Shown here in pieces: positions 25,088 to 36,800 of a DNA stretch of 40,980 bases; the first letter of the stretch is position 1, and every line of letters starts with the position of its first letter. Source of the DNA: an uncultured bacterium (GTDB lineage Bacteria > Cyanobacteriota > Vampirovibrionia > Gastranaerophilales > Gastranaerophilaceae); assembly GCA_902802825.1 (NCBI GenBank), contig CADCNV010000006.1, forward strand, positions 1-40,980, read 5' to 3'. The translations under genes and the position numbers were made by a program. The notes beneath the pieces are model-generated. The model had not been told where the DNA came from. It ran no database searches and was given only the letters and a program-made list of their open reading frames with translations.

Positions 25088-28000
25088 ATGAGTACAACGG
25101 AATTTAATTACAAGTATATTAAGGAACATGCAAGTGCCGGAAGCTGGCGCAGAGGTTACGAATACCATACAAAAGACATGGTATTTGATAATTATCCGGA
25201 AAAAAACTTTTATATGGGTAAAGTAAAAGGTAATTTTCAGGATCACTACAATACTGACCTGATTTTCAAAAAAAATAAGGTTGAAGCCCGCTGTAATTGC
25301 CCGTTAAAAGAAGAATGGTGCAAGCATGCCGTTGCTGTTGCTCTGAAAGCTATTGATGCTCATGCTTATGAAGATTGGCTTTCAACAAAATTCGGAATGG
25401 AATTTGATTTTCCCGATGAAAATACGGAATTGACAGAAAAACCGCAGGGAAGTTATATTTTTCACTTCAATTCAAAAAGAAAAGCCAATTTCTTCTCTGT
25501 TTTGGTTCGTTCAAGAGAAACAGGAAAAATTATAAGACAAATTGAACCGTTATTCAGAGCGATTTTGGAAACTCAGAAAAATGATAAAAAATTTGAATTA
25601 AATGATTCTCAGAAAGTAGAATTTTTAATATTCAAAGAACTTTTACAAATTTCAAGACAGGATAAAAAAGCCGGTTGGTACGATGTTCCTATTGCAAAAT
25701 TCGGCTCAATATTCCCATTACTTGCAAAGGCAGATGAAGTACTTGATGAACGTACAAAAGAAAGATTGAAATTTACGAATGAGGAATGGAAACTTGTTCT
25801 TTATGTAAATGCATCACAAACTCCTGGAACACTCTTACTTTCATTGGAGTGGCAAAGACCTGACAGAGATGATGTTTATCCGTTCGAAGAAGTCAGATAT
25901 TTTTCAAGACACCTGAAATGGGGCAGATACAAAAACGTAATGTTCCCGACAAACGTTGCAATTCAGGCATTGCCTCAAAGCATAACAAAAGCATCATTTA
26001 CAGATTTGAAAGATGCAGAATGCGGGAAATTTATATATGAGGATTTGCCTAAACTCCGCGAGGTCATGGATGTTGTTGTTGATGAACAAATATCAAAACT
26101 CATGCTTGAAGAACGCCCGCCGATAAACGTTGTAACAATGGGAATAGATTATGACCAGAGTTTAAAAGCCGAATTGAACTTTGAATATGACGGAGTAAGA
26201 GTCCCGTATTCAAAAACCGCACAGGACAAAGCACCGTATATTACAGTCAAAAAGCCGGATTCTGATGTTATTTACTGGGTTAAAAGGAATATTAAACACG
26301 AGAATGAAGCATACGCAATGCTTTTGGCCTGTAAATTTGTTCCGATGCAAACAAATAATTTGGCATTAGAAAAAGAAACTGCTATTGATTTTTATAATTA
26401 TTATCTGAAACAGGCAGGTGATGGTTGGAAATTTGAAGAAAAAGACGATATGTCATTCTTCAAAATTATGGAAAATCCGTTCAAACTTTGCGCTGAAATT
26501 GATTTTTCAGAAGAACAACCTGATAGTTTTGATGTAAAAATATTTGGTAAAGTCGGAGAAGAAATCATTGATTTTGATGAAATTTATGACACTGCTCAAA
26601 AAGATGAAAAATATTCCCGTATCAGAAGCAACGGTTTTGTGGAATATCCGGTTCAGAGCATTTATGCAATGATGAGAACCTTCAATTCATTTGATGTATA
26701 CAGAAACGAAGATAATACATTTACGGTAAAAACTTTCCGTGCCGGCTTAATTAACGAGCTTAAAAACCTTGGAATAGAACTTATATTAAGTGATAAATTC
26801 AAAGAATTCTGGGATCAGATGTCAACATTCTCAACATCGGAAGATTTGAAATTACCTGAAGGAATAAGCGCTGATTTCCGTGAATACCAGCTTAAAGGTT
26901 TCGGATGGTTATGGTTTATGTATAAATACGGGCTGAACGGAATTTTAGCGGATGATATGGGTTTAGGGAAAACATTACAGGCATTGACAGCCATACAGAA
27001 AGCAAAAGAAGTTGACGGTCCTATGCCGACACTTGTTATTGCCCCGACAACTGTTGTATTCAACTGGGAAAATGAAATCCAGAAATTCGCACCGACTCTT
27101 TCATGTTTAAAACTTCAGGGCGGGGAAAGAAAACAATTCTTTCAAAAAATTCCCGAATACGATGTCGTAATTACAAGTTATGCACTTGTCAGACGCGATA
27201 TTGAAAAATTAAAAGATATCAATTTCAGATATATTATTCTTGATGAATCTCAGAATATTAAAAATGCAACTTCGCAAACCGCTCAGGCGGTTAAAAAACT
27301 TCAGTCAATGCACAAGCTGGCACTTTCAGGTACTCCGATTGAAAATAAACTTGAGGAATTATGGAGTGTATTCGACTTCCTGATGCCGGGATTTTTATTC
27401 TCAATGGCTGATTTCAATTCGCACTACGTTAATCCTATTATGGAACGACATGACAAAATCGTTGAAAAACGTCTGAAATTACAGATTTATCCGTTCATAT
27501 TACGTCGTATGAAACGAGATGTTGCAAAAGACTTGCCTGATAAGGTTGAAAACGTTGCATACTGCGAAATGACAGATGAGCAAAGAGATTTCTATTTGCA
27601 AGTTCTTGATTCGACCAAAGAAGAATTGTTTAAATCAATTGAACAAAACGGTCTTGAAAAGAGCAGAATGTCAATCTTCTCCGCACTTTTACGTATGCGT
27701 CAAATCTGCTGCCACCCGAGATTGTACGACAAAGATAACGTCAAAAATATTATCTCTTCGGGCAAATTTGAAAAACTTAAATATATGCTTGAAGAAATCA
27801 TATCGGAAGGACACAGAATATTGTTATTCAGCCAATTTGTCAATATGCTTGACATAATTAAGGCATGGCTTGACCGTGAAGGCATTAAATACGAATACTT
27901 AACAGGTAAAACTAAAGATCGTAAAGAAGCGGTTGACAGATTTAATAACGATACAACAATACCGATATTCTTAATTAGTTTAAAAGCCGGCGGAACGGGC

Positions 28001-28270
28001 TTGAACCTGACAGGAGCAGATTATGTAATTCACTACGACCCGTGGTGGAACCCTGCTGTTGAAGATCAGGCAACAGACCGTGCATACCGTATCGGACAAA
28101 CCAAAAAAGTATTTGTTTACCGACTTATTACCAAAAATACGGTTGAAGAAAAAATTCAGAAACTCAAAGGGGTTAAACGTGACCTTGTTGACAGCGTAAT
28201 TTCGGTTGACAGAAATATTACTAAATCTCTTACAATGGATGACATCAGAGAAATCTTCTCCGTTGATTAA
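25088..28270 (+). CDS. SWIM-SNF2 family helicase-like ATPase
   Basis: This 1060-residue Swi2/Snf2 ATPase starts with a SWIM zinc finger (Cys69-x-Cys71...Cys78-x-His80 in CNCPLKEEWCKH). A middle region with SNF2-associated features is followed by two RecA domains. Motif I is DDMGLGKT (622-629), motif II is DESQ (719-722) rather than DEAH, motif III is LSGTPIENKLEELWS, and the C-terminal domain has FSQFVNMLD, LISLKAGGTGLNLTGADYVIHYDPWWNP and DRAYRIGQ. Such proteins translocate on double-stranded DNA and remodel nucleoprotein; the bacterial class is poorly characterised, possibly acting in transcription recycling (RapA-like) or DNA repair. It has its own promoter. The following 449 bases separate it from rpoB. 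Confidence 0.92.
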   Translation: MSTTEFNYKYIKEHASAGSWRRGYEYHTKDMVFDNYPEKNFYMGKVKGNFQDHYNTDLIFKKNKVEARCNCPLKEEWCKHAVAVALKAIDAHAYEDWLSTKFGMEFDFPDENTELTEKPQGSYIFHFNSKRKANFFSVLVRSRETGKIIRQIEPLFRAILETQKNDKKFELNDSQKVEFLIFKELLQISRQDKKAGWYDVPIAKFGSIFPLLAKADEVLDERTKERLKFTNEEWKLVLYVNASQTPGTLLLSLEWQRPDRDDVYPFEEVRYFSRHLKWGRYKNVMFPTNVAIQALPQSITKASFTDLKDAECGKFIYEDLPKLREVMDVVVDEQISKLMLEERPPINVVTMGIDYDQSLKAELNFEYDGVRVPYSKTAQDKAPYITVKKPDSDVIYWVKRNIKHENEAYAMLLACKFVPMQTNNLALEKETAIDFYNYYLKQAGDGWKFEEKDDMSFFKIMENPFKLCAEIDFSEEQPDSFDVKIFGKVGEEIIDFDEIYDTAQKDEKYSRIRSNGFVEYPVQSIYAMMRTFNSFDVYRNEDNTFTVKTFRAGLINELKNLGIELILSDKFKEFWDQMSTFSTSEDLKLPEGISADFREYQLKGFGWLWFMYKYGLNGILADDMGLGKTLQALTAIQKAKEVDGPMPTLVIAPTTVVFNWENEIQKFAPTLSCLKLQGGERKQFFQKIPEYDVVITSYALVRRDIEKLKDINFRYIILDESQNIKNATSQTAQAVKKLQSMHKLALSGTPIENKLEELWSVFDFLMPGFLFSMADFNSHYVNPIMERHDKIVEKRLKLQIYPFILRRMKRDVAKDLPDKVENVAYCEMTDEQRDFYLQVLDSTKEELFKSIEQNGLEKSRMSIFSALLRMRQICCHPRLYDKDNVKNIISSGKFEKLKYMLEEIISEGHRILLFSQFVNMLDIIKAWLDREGIKYEYLTGKTKDRKEAVDRFNNDTTIPIFLISLKAGGTGLNLTGADYVIHYDPWWNPAVEDQATDRAYRIGQTKKVFVYRLITKNTVEEKIQKLKGVKRDLVDSVISVDRNITKSLTMDDIREIFSVD

Positions 28271-28498
28271 TCTTGATTTGATATTTGATTATTTTTTATT
28301 TAAATCGCTGTATCTATTCTTACACAAGCATTTCGGGATTAATGTCAAAACTCACTGTTTATGCAGCATACGGCATGCCGATAAGATTTTAAATAACGCT
28401 AAAAAGCAGTCATAGTCAAATGTATAGGTATATAAAAATTATTGTGAAGTTTTATTACAAAAATTTATGGAATTATTGTATTTTTTACGCTAAATTTC

Positions 28499-28526
28499 TT
28501 GACTATAAATATTTATGTAATACGAT
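28499..28526 (+). promoter_or_regulatory. Probable rpoB-rpoC1-rpoC2 promoter
   Basis: TTGACT (28499-28504) and TACGAT (28521-28526) are separated by 16 bases. Transcription would start near 28533, leaving a leader of about 187 nt before the rpoB ATG. It is the best -35/-10 pair in the gap. Confidence 0.6.
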
Positions 28527-28586
28527 TAGATAACATGCAAAATGTAAAGTAAGGCGAACTATGCCTGTTTGACGGAAAGTTTGAAT

Positions 28587-28715
28587 ATGAGCGGATTTTA
28601 CCTACTTTATAAACCCATGAAAATTGCATTATTTGTTCATTTTGAACAGAGGGTTCACAGCCATAAGTTAGAAAAATTTTTTAGTAGTACGTACACCATT
28701 TATTTTATGAGGTGA
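28587..28715 (+). CDS. Possible rpoB leader peptide (upstream ORF, 42 codons)
   Basis: An ATG at 28587, seven bases after GGAAAG, opens a 42-codon frame ending with TGA at 28713-28715. The peptide begins [20 protein letters not shown] and ends TIYFMR. Its stop lies inside the Shine-Dalgarno of rpoB (GAGGTGA, 28709-28715), four bases before the rpoB ATG, an arrangement suited to translational coupling or leader control. The frame is short enough to have arisen by chance in AT-rich DNA, and I know of no family match. A three-codon ORF (ATG CCT GTT TGA) lies just upstream at 28561. Low confidence as a real gene. Confidence 0.3.
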   Translation: MSGFYLLYKPMKIALFVHFEQRVHSHKLEKFFSSTYTIYFMR

Positions 28716-28719
28716 TTTA

Positions 28720-31700
28720 ATGTCTGAGACAAAATACGAAAAAAGGGTAACGCCAATGGGTATCCCGCATACTCGTTTGGACGATTTACCGGATCTTATT
28801 GAAGTGCAGAAAAAATCCTTTGAATGGTTTTTAACAGAAGGTTTGAAAGAAGAATTACTTGCTTTCTCACCAATTAAAGACTATACAGGCAGATTAGAAT
28901 TGCACTTTTTACCAAACTATACTTTCGACAATGCAAAGTATACAATTGAAGAAGCAAGAATTCATGACGCAACTTACGCAAAACAATTAAGAGTCATGAT
29001 AAGACTTGTAAACCGTGACAGCGGTGAAATTAAAGAACAGGAAGTTTACATCGGTGACATCCCGACAATGACTGACAAAGGTACATTCATTGTAAACGGC
29101 GCAGAACGTGTAATCGTTTCTCAAATCGTTCGTTCACCGGGTGTTTATTTTGACAAAACCATTTCTCCTAACGGGAAACGTTTGTATAATGCTACAATGA
29201 TTCCTAACCGCGGAGCGTGGGTTAAATTTGAAACTGATGCCAATGATGTTATTCACGTTAAAATTGACAAAAACAGAAAAATCTTGGCTACAACATTATT
29301 GAAAGCAATGGGTATCACTGTTGCAGAAATGGAATCAAAATTTACTCACTTTGATTTCTTAAAGAAAACTTTGGATAAAGATACAGCTGAAACAACAGAT
29401 GATGCTTTAATCGATTTATACAAAAAGTTAAGACCGGGAGATCCTGCATCTCCTCAGGGCGGACGTCAGATTTTGGAATCAAGATTCTTTGATGCTAAAA
29501 AATATGACATCGGTCGTGTAGGTCGTTATAAATTAAACAAAAAATTAAATTTGAATGTTCCTGCAAACCAGAGAACATTAACAGTTGAAGATATCGTTTC
29601 AACAATCGAATATTTGGTTAACTTAACTTATGACGAAGGTACGTTGGATGATATCGACCACTTGGGTAACAGAAGAATCCGCTCGGTTGGTGAATTATTA
29701 CAAAACCAATTCAGAGTCGGTCTTTCAAGAATCGAAAGAATCGTAAAAGAAAGAATGACATTGCAGGATTCTGAAACATTAACTCCGTTGAATTTATTGA
29801 ACACTAAACCGTTAGTTGCTTCATTAAAAGAATTTTTCGGAAGTTCTCAGTTATCACAATTTATGGATCAAACCAACCCGCTTGCTGAATTAACTCACAA
29901 AAGACGTATTTCAGCATTAGGGCCGGGCGGTTTGCAAAGAGAAAGAGCCGGATTCCCTGTCCGTGATATTCACCCTTCTCACTACGGACGTATTTGTCCT
30001 ATTGAAACTCCGGAAGGTCCAAACGCAGGTTTGATCGGTTCATTAGCTACTCACGCAAGAGTTAATGATTACGGCTTTATCGAATCTCCGTTCTTTGTTG
30101 TTAAAGACGGCGTTGTAACTGATGAAGTTGTTTATATGACAGCAGACGCCGATGAAAACTATCGTTGCGCTCCTGCCGATGTTAAATTGAATAAAGACAG
30201 AACATTTAAAGAAGACATCGTTCCTGTAAGATACCGTTCAGAATTCGTTATGGAACCGGCATCTAAAGTCGACTATGTCGGTGTATGTCCTATTCAGATT
30301 ATTTCTGTCGCAACTTCAATGATTCCGTTCATTGAACACGACGATGCTAACCGTGCATTGATGGGTTCTAACATGCAGCGTCAGGCAGTACCTCTTTTGA
30401 TTACTCAAAGACCAAGAGTTGGTACAGGTCTTGAATCACGTGTTGCAAAAGACTCAGGCATGGTTGTTGTCGCTGATGTTGACGGAACAGTTGAAAGAGT
30501 TGTCGGTGAAGAAATCGTAATCAGAGATCAACACAACAAATCTCACATATATACATTAATGAAATATGTAAGAAGTAACCAAGATACTTGTATTAACCAA
30601 AGACCTATCGTTCATGAGGGAGATAAAGTTAAAGCAGGCGATGTAATCGCTGATGGTGCATCAACTTGCGGCGGAGAGCTTTCATTAGGTAAAAACATTC
30701 TCGTAGCTTACATGCCTTGGGAAGGTTATAACTATGAAGACGCTATCCTGCTTTCAGAAAGATGCGTACACGATGACATCTTTACTTCATTACACATTGA
30801 AAAATTAGAAATTGAAGCACGTCAAACAAAACTCGGACCTGAAGAAATTACCCGTGAAATTCCGAATGTATCAGAAGATGCACTTCGTCATTTGGATGAA
30901 CGCGGTATTGTTCGTATCGGTGCAAGAGTTTATCCTGATGATATTCTTGTTGGTAAAGTTACTCCGAAAGGTGAATCTGAACATCCGCCTGAAGAAAAAT
31001 TGTTAAGAGCAATCTTTGCCGAAAAAGCAAGAGATGTAAAAGATAATTCATTGAGAGTACCTCACGGCGGCGGCGGAAGAGTCCTCGACGTCAAGGTATT
31101 TGACAGAGAAAAAGGTGATGAATTACCACCGGGAGCTAATACGGTAATCCGAGTTTATATTGCTCAAAAACGTAAAGTTTCAGTCGGTGATAAACTTTCA
31201 GGACGTCACGGTAACAAAGGTATCGTATCAAGAATTCTTCCAAAAGAAGATATGCCATTCTTACCTGATGGTACTCCTGTAGATATCGTTTTGAATCCGC
31301 TTGGTGTTCCTTCCCGTATGAACGTTGGTCAAACTTACGAACTATTGTTAGGTTTGGCTGCATACCTGACAGGTAAACACTATGAGGCACCTGCATTTGA
31401 TGAAATGTATGGCGAAAACGAATCTGAAATAGTTACTAAAGGTGAATTGTTAGAAGGTATCAAAAAATCAGGTGCAACCTGGGTTGGCGAAGACGGTAAG
31501 GTAACACTTATCGACGGAAGAACGGGAGAACCGTTTGACAGACCTGTTGCTGTTGGTTTGACATACTTCCTGAAATTAGTTCACTTGGTAGATGATAAAA
31601 TTCACGCAAGAAGTACAGGTCCTTATTCACTTGTAACTCAACAGCCATTGGGTGGTAAAGCTCAATTCGGCGGTCAGAGATTCGGGGAAATGGAAGTTTG

Positions 31701-32037
31701 GGCATTAGAGGCATACGGTGCTGCATATACTCTTCAAGAAATGTTAACAATCAAATCAGATGATGTTAACGGAAGAAACAGAGCTTATGAAGCAATCGTT
31801 AAGGGCGATAATATCCCAAGACCCGGTATTCCGGAATCATTCAAGGTACTTGTAAGAGAATTACAAAGTATCGGTTTGGATATTACGGTATCCAAAAAAG
31901 ACGGAACAGAAGTAGATTTGATGACAGATATGGACGACTTGAGAAAAGCTGCTCCAAAAAGAACTTTGTCAGATGTTGATTCAGAGTTGTTGAATATCAA
32001 CTTCTTTGAGACACCAACTACTTTCGGTGACCTGTAG
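28720..32037 (+). CDS. rpoB: DNA-directed RNA polymerase subunit beta
   Basis: This is the beta subunit (1105 aa) of the core RNA polymerase. It lacks the large lineage insertions of the 1342-residue E. coli protein, as expected for the Cyanobacteria-type short RpoB. The conserved core is complete: [12 protein letters not shown] near the N-terminus, the rifampicin-region segments [29 protein letters not shown] and [28 protein letters not shown], and the C-terminal [19 protein letters not shown] and [40 protein letters not shown] precedes the ATG by four bases. It ends in tandem TAG TAG stops and is followed by a hairpin and rpoC1. It is not preceded by rplJ-rplL as in most bacteria. Confidence 0.98.
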   Translation: MSETKYEKRVTPMGIPHTRLDDLPDLIEVQKKSFEWFLTEGLKEELLAFSPIKDYTGRLELHFLPNYTFDNAKYTIEEARIHDATYAKQLRVMIRLVNRDSGEIKEQEVYIGDIPTMTDKGTFIVNGAERVIVSQIVRSPGVYFDKTISPNGKRLYNATMIPNRGAWVKFETDANDVIHVKIDKNRKILATTLLKAMGITVAEMESKFTHFDFLKKTLDKDTAETTDDALIDLYKKLRPGDPASPQGGRQILESRFFDAKKYDIGRVGRYKLNKKLNLNVPANQRTLTVEDIVSTIEYLVNLTYDEGTLDDIDHLGNRRIRSVGELLQNQFRVGLSRIERIVKERMTLQDSETLTPLNLLNTKPLVASLKEFFGSSQLSQFMDQTNPLAELTHKRRISALGPGGLQRERAGFPVRDIHPSHYGRICPIETPEGPNAGLIGSLATHARVNDYGFIESPFFVVKDGVVTDEVVYMTADADENYRCAPADVKLNKDRTFKEDIVPVRYRSEFVMEPASKVDYVGVCPIQIISVATSMIPFIEHDDANRALMGSNMQRQAVPLLITQRPRVGTGLESRVAKDSGMVVVADVDGTVERVVGEEIVIRDQHNKSHIYTLMKYVRSNQDTCINQRPIVHEGDKVKAGDVIADGASTCGGELSLGKNILVAYMPWEGYNYEDAILLSERCVHDDIFTSLHIEKLEIEARQTKLGPEEITREIPNVSEDALRHLDERGIVRIGARVYPDDILVGKVTPKGESEHPPEEKLLRAIFAEKARDVKDNSLRVPHGGGGRVLDVKVFDREKGDELPPGANTVIRVYIAQKRKVSVGDKLSGRHGNKGIVSRILPKEDMPFLPDGTPVDIVLNPLGVPSRMNVGQTYELLLGLAAYLTGKHYEAPAFDEMYGENESEIVTKGELLEGIKKSGATWVGEDGKVTLIDGRTGEPFDRPVAVGLTYFLKLVHLVDDKIHARSTGPYSLVTQQPLGGKAQFGGQRFGEMEVWALEAYGAAYTLQEMLTIKSDDVNGRNRAYEAIVKGDNIPRPGIPESFKVLVRELQSIGLDITVSKKDGTEVDLMTDMDDLRKAAPKRTLSDVDSELLNINFFETPTTFGDL

Positions 32038-32047
32038 TAGAATTTTG

Positions 32048-32066
32048 GCGGGGATAACTTCCCCGC
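32048..32066 (+). promoter_or_regulatory. GC-rich hairpin between rpoB and rpoC1
   Basis: GCGGGGA (32048-32054) pairs perfectly with TCCCCGC (32060-32066) over a five-base loop TAACT. No T-run follows, so it is not a normal terminator. It may serve as an mRNA processing, stability or partial attenuation element within the operon. Confidence 0.65.
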
Positions 32067-32091
32067 ACAACATAAAGGAGAAAATTTAAAA

Positions 32092-33798
32092 ATGTCAACA
32101 AGCATAGATTATTTTGACTATATACGAATAAGTATTGCATCTCCGGAAAGAATACTTCAATGGTCACACGGCGAAGTTACAAAACCGGAAACAATAAACT
32201 ATCGTACATTAAAACCGGAAAGAGACGGTTTGTTCTGCGAAAGAATTTTCGGGCCGACAAAGGACTGGGAATGTTATTGCGGAAAGTATAAAAGAGTAAG
32301 ACATAAAGGTATTATCTGCGAACGCTGCGGTGTTGAAGTTACGGATTCAAAAGTAAGACGTCACAGAATGGGACACATTAAACTTGCTGCTCCTGTTTCT
32401 CACATCTGGTTTTTGAAAGGTATTCCTTCATATCTTGGCTTACTTTTAGATATGACTTTGAAAAATCTTGAACAAGTTATCTATTTCAACAGCTATGTTG
32501 TATTAGACGGCGGAGATTCAGATTTCAAAAAACTTCAGTTATTATCTGAAGAAGAATACGAAGATTATATGGCTGAAAACGAAGAATCTACATTAAAAGT
32601 CGGTATCGGTGCTGAAGCTATTCAACAATTACTTGGAGAAATAGATATCAATGCTTTGGCTGAAGAAATCAGAACAGAATTAGAAGGCAGCGTTTCAGTT
32701 CAGAAAAAATCTAAATTAATTAAGAGATTAAGATTATTAGATAACTTAATTCAGTCAGGTACAAATCCGACATGGATGATAATGGATGTAATTCCTGTTA
32801 CTCCTCCGGATTTAAGACCTATGGTTCAATTAGACGGCGGCAGATTTGCTACATCTGATTTGAACGACTTATACAGACGTGTAATAAACAGAAACAATCG
32901 TTTACAACGTTTATTGGAAATGGGTGCTCCTGAAATTATCGTCAGAAACGAAAAACGTATGCTTCAGGAAGCCGTTGACGCTTTAATTGATAACGGCAGA
33001 AGAGGCAGAACAGTTGTCGGTCCTAACAACAGAGCACTGAAATCATTATCTAACATCATTGAAGGTAAACAAGGTCGTTTCCGTCAGAACTTGTTAGGTA
33101 AACGTGTTGACTATTCAGGTCGTTCAGTAATCGTTGTCGGTCCGTCATTGAGATTGAATCAATGCGGTTTGCCGAAAGAAATGGCTATCGAATTGTTTAA
33201 ACCGTTTGTTATTAATAAATTAATAGAAAGAGGATACGTTCAAAATATTAAATCAGCTAAGAAGAAGATTGAACGTTCGGATCCTGTCATTTGGGATATC
33301 TTAGAAGAAGTTATCGACGGGCACCCGGTATTATTGAACCGTGCTCCAACGCTTCACAGATTAGGTATCCAGGCATTTGAACCAAAACTTGTTGAAGGTC
33401 GTGCTATTCAGTTACATCCGTTAGCTTGTACAGCGTTCAACGCAGACTTCGACGGTGACCAAATGGCTGTTCACGTTCCTTTATCAATCGAAGCACAGGC
33501 AGAAGCAAGAATGTTAATGTTAGCTACTAATAACTTACTTGCACCTGCAAACGGAAAACCGATTGTATCTCCTTCTCAGGATATGGTCTTGGGTATGTAT
33601 TACTTAACGACTATGAAAGATCCTAATCAGGAAGTACAAGGTTACTTCTACAGCTTCGAAGATGCAATTTCAGCATTTGAAGTTAAGGTAATCAAACTTC
33701 ACGATAAGATTGTTGTTCGTGACAGAAAAGGCGAAAGAATCGAAACTACTGTCGGAAGAATTATCTTCAATGAAGAAATAAGAAAAGCGTTAGTTTAA
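32092..33798 (+). CDS. rpoC1: RNA polymerase subunit gamma (N-terminal half of beta')
   Basis: This is the N-terminal half (568 aa) of the split beta' subunit. The zinc ribbon has Cys61, Cys63, Cys76 and Cys79 (CYCGKY...CERCGVEV), followed by [20 protein letters not shown]. The catalytic Mg-binding motif NADFDGD lies at residues 450-456 in [20 protein letters not shown]. The protein stops soon after [17 protein letters not shown], exactly where the cyanobacterial gamma subunit ends, and rpoC2 begins 29 bases later. AAAGGAG precedes the ATG. Split beta' is a known hallmark of Cyanobacteria and plastids. No frameshift is visible; both genes start and stop cleanly with ribosome sites, so this is a true gene split, not sequence error. 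Confidence 0.97.
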   Translation: MSTSIDYFDYIRISIASPERILQWSHGEVTKPETINYRTLKPERDGLFCERIFGPTKDWECYCGKYKRVRHKGIICERCGVEVTDSKVRRHRMGHIKLAAPVSHIWFLKGIPSYLGLLLDMTLKNLEQVIYFNSYVVLDGGDSDFKKLQLLSEEEYEDYMAENEESTLKVGIGAEAIQQLLGEIDINALAEEIRTELEGSVSVQKKSKLIKRLRLLDNLIQSGTNPTWMIMDVIPVTPPDLRPMVQLDGGRFATSDLNDLYRRVINRNNRLQRLLEMGAPEIIVRNEKRMLQEAVDALIDNGRRGRTVVGPNNRALKSLSNIIEGKQGRFRQNLLGKRVDYSGRSVIVVGPSLRLNQCGLPKEMAIELFKPFVINKLIERGYVQNIKSAKKKIERSDPVIWDILEEVIDGHPVLLNRAPTLHRLGIQAFEPKLVEGRAIQLHPLACTAFNADFDGDQMAVHVPLSIEAQAEARMLMLATNNLLAPANGKPIVSPSQDMVLGMYYLTTMKDPNQEVQGYFYSFEDAISAFEVKVIKLHDKIVVRDRKGERIETTVGRIIFNEEIRKALV

Positions 33799-33827
33799 TT
33801 GAAAACTCAAATAAAAAGGGAAAACAA

Positions 33828-36800
33828 ATGGAAATGACATATACACATACAAAAAAAGATCCTGATTTCATTAATAAACAAATGGATAAAGGTTCATTGA
33901 AGAAATTGTTAGGTCAAATGTATTTGGAATATGGCGGAGCAAAAGAAGCAAATCTTGCTGATGCTTTAAAAACATTAGGTTACAGATATGCAACTATGTC
34001 CGGTACTACTATTTCAATTGCAGATTTATCAGTTCCTGAATCTAAAAAAGATTTGTTGAAATCAGCAGAAAAGGAAATTGAAGTATCACAAAACAGATAC
34101 TTAAAAGGTGAGATCACAGAAGTCGAAAGATATACAAAAGTTATCGATACCTGGGCTGAAACAACAGCTAAGCTGACAGAACAGGTTGTAGAAAACTTTG
34201 ACAGATTAAACCCTGTTTATATGATGGCATTCTCAGGTGCGAGAGGTAACTTATCTCAGGTATCTCAGTTAGTAGGTATGAGAGGTTTGATGGCTGATAC
34301 ACAAGGTCAGATTATCGACTTGCCTATTAAATCAAACTTCAAAGAAGGTCTTTCTGTTACCGAATACATCATTTCATCTTACGGTGCAAGAAAAGGTCTT
34401 GTAGATACAGCGTTGAAAACAGCCGATTCAGGTTATTTGACAAGACGTTTGGTTGACGTTGCACAAGATGTTATCGTAAGAGATGAAGATTGCCACACTG
34501 ATAAATATATCGATTTGAAACCGATTATGGACGGTGATGCAATTATTGTTCCTTTAATCGACAGATTATTGGGCAGAACAGTTGCACAAGACATAACAGA
34601 TAAAGATGGCAACGTAATTATCACTAACGGAACAACATTAAATAGAGATGATATTAAGAAAATTTCAGGTTTAGACCTGCAGAATTTAAGAGTACGTTCA
34701 GCATTGACATGCGGTTTGGAATACGGTGTATGCCAAAAATGCTATGGTTGGGCATTAACATCACAAAAACTTGTTGATGTAGGTGAATCAATCGGTATTA
34801 TCGCGGCTCAATCAATCGGTGAACCTGGTACACAGCTTACAATGAGAACATTCCACACAGGTGGTGCTGTCGGCGTTAAAGAAGCAATGAAAGAAATTAA
34901 AGCACACGAAGCCGGTACCGTAATTTCTAAAATTAAAACAAGAGAACTCAGAACCCGTCACGGGGATGTTGTTCAGGTTGCAATGTATGAAGCTGATTTG
35001 GAAGTTAAAGGCGAAAAAAGAACTTCTAAATATCACATTCCTGCAGGCGCAACAGTATTTGTTAAAGATGGTGATAAAGTTACCAAGGGCTTCAAAATGG
35101 CAGAACACGCTCCTCAATCAAGCAGCGATTCAAGCCGTTTGACAGAAAAAGCTCAAAAAGATATTATTTCTGACATCAGCGGTGAAGTTGTATTTGACGG
35201 ATTCAAAGCTGATGAAAAGAAAGACAGACAAGGCAACGTATTAAGAACCACAAACAAACAAGGTATTGTTTGGGTATTAGGCGGCGATGTATACACATTA
35301 CCGGGCGGTTCAAAAGTTCTTGTCAAAGACGGTCAAAAAGTATCTGAAGGCGAAAAACTTGCTGAAACTCTTACAATCTGCGAACACGGCGGTGAAGTCA
35401 GAGTCGGCAGCGATTTAGTCGTTGAAGATGCTAAATTTGACGGTAAGAAAATTAAAAAGATTGTTTCAGGTAAAGAATTGACAATCGTTATTGCTTCTTT
35501 AGCTCCTGAAAATGCATCTTTTGAACAAACTAAAAAAGAACAAATCTGGACAGTTGATAAAACCGGTGAAAAATATATCGTTAAGGCAGTTGTAGATACA
35601 ACAGTTGAAAACGGTATGATTATCGGGGAACTTATTGATGATGATTGTTCAGTTCCATCTTCAGGTGAAATCAGATACGTTGATGTTGAAGTTGACGAAA
35701 ATCAGATTATTACAAAACCCGGTAAGGTTGTATTCATTCCTGAAGAAGTTCATCAAATCAACAAAGATGCAACACTTAAAATGGTTGAAAACGGAACTAC
35801 CGTTACTGCAGGTACAGAAGTTGTAAAAGACGTTTACTGCCACATTGATGGTGTTGTTGAATTTAAAGAATACAATGATGTAATTCATGAAATTACAATA
35901 AGACCGGGTGAAGTTCATACTTTATCAAGCATTCAGGAATTGAAAGTTGATGAAGGTGAAGTTATCAAAAAAGGAACAGTTATCGCTGAAGGTATAAAAG
36001 CCAAAACTACTTCTGTTGTAACCATTATGGATTCTTCAGTTGAAGATTTGGCAATTGAAGATTTGGACGAAGAAATGGATGCTTCAATGGGTCTTGATGA
36101 AGATGCTATTGAAAATCAACCTGTTCAAATTTTAGTCAGACCTGTTCAGGTATTGGATATTGAACAAAAAGACGTATCAATCAAATTTAATTCTTCAGAT
36201 GAATTGATTGATGTTGTTCCTGTAACTCAATTACAATACAAAGACGGTGCAAGAGTCAGAAACATTGATGGTGCAACTATTACAAGAACAAGTTTGGTTC
36301 TTCAGATGGGCGGTTATTTATCTCACCTTAAAGGTGTTGTAGAACTTGATTCTCACGGGGAACTAAGAATCGTTGTACTTGAAAACTTAATTGTTCGTCG
36401 TGAACTTGAAGGTTCGGCTAATAATTCACTTCAAACCGAACTTTTGGTAAAAGACGGTCAGGTAATTGATCCAAAAACTCCTGTTGCAAAAACTCAGGTA
36501 TTAGCGTTACACGATGCAGTTGCATCAATCAAAGATAAAGAAGAAGAAGCAAGAAGATTATTGTTAATCTCTGAAAGCTCATATACTGATGTTAAAGTCA
36601 AGGGAAAAGCAACAGTTAAGAAAGGTGACCTGATTAAAACAGATAATGTAATCGCTGAAAGCGGTGAAACATCACCAATTTCAGGTATTGTTACCGCAGT
36701 AAACAAAGGCAGCGTTTCAATCAGAGTTGGTCGTCCTTACTTAATCAGCCCAGGTACTATGTTACTTGTTAATGCCGGCTCATTGGTATTAAGAGGTGAC

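Larger units (their letters stand above)
28271..28719 (+). other. Long rpoB upstream region and leader
   Basis: This 449-bp non-coding gap lies between the SNF2 gene and rpoB. The first 230 bp are AT-rich, with one 10-bp palindrome CGGCATGCCG at 28371-28380 and no recognised gene. The second part holds a promoter at 28499-28526, then a leader of about 187 nt. In the leader, AAAGTAAGG near 28545 can pair with CCTACTTT near 28600, TGTTCA/TGAACA (28634-28648) forms a small hairpin, and a 42-codon ORF lies at 28587-28715. I saw no tRNA and no ribosomal protein gene. Confidence 0.6.

Noticed and set aside
28206-28415. Open frame running from the SNF2 gene end into the gap before rpoB
   Set aside because: It starts inside the SNF2 coding region in another frame and has no family resemblance or ribosome site.
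28640-28670. GGTTCACAGCC as a tRNA T-loop
   Set aside because: No matching acceptor stem, anticodon arm or D-arm could be drawn around it.
33799-33827. rpoC1/rpoC2 break as a frameshift or sequencing error
   Set aside because: Both halves have clean stop, start and ribosome site, and the break is at the place known from Cyanobacteria.
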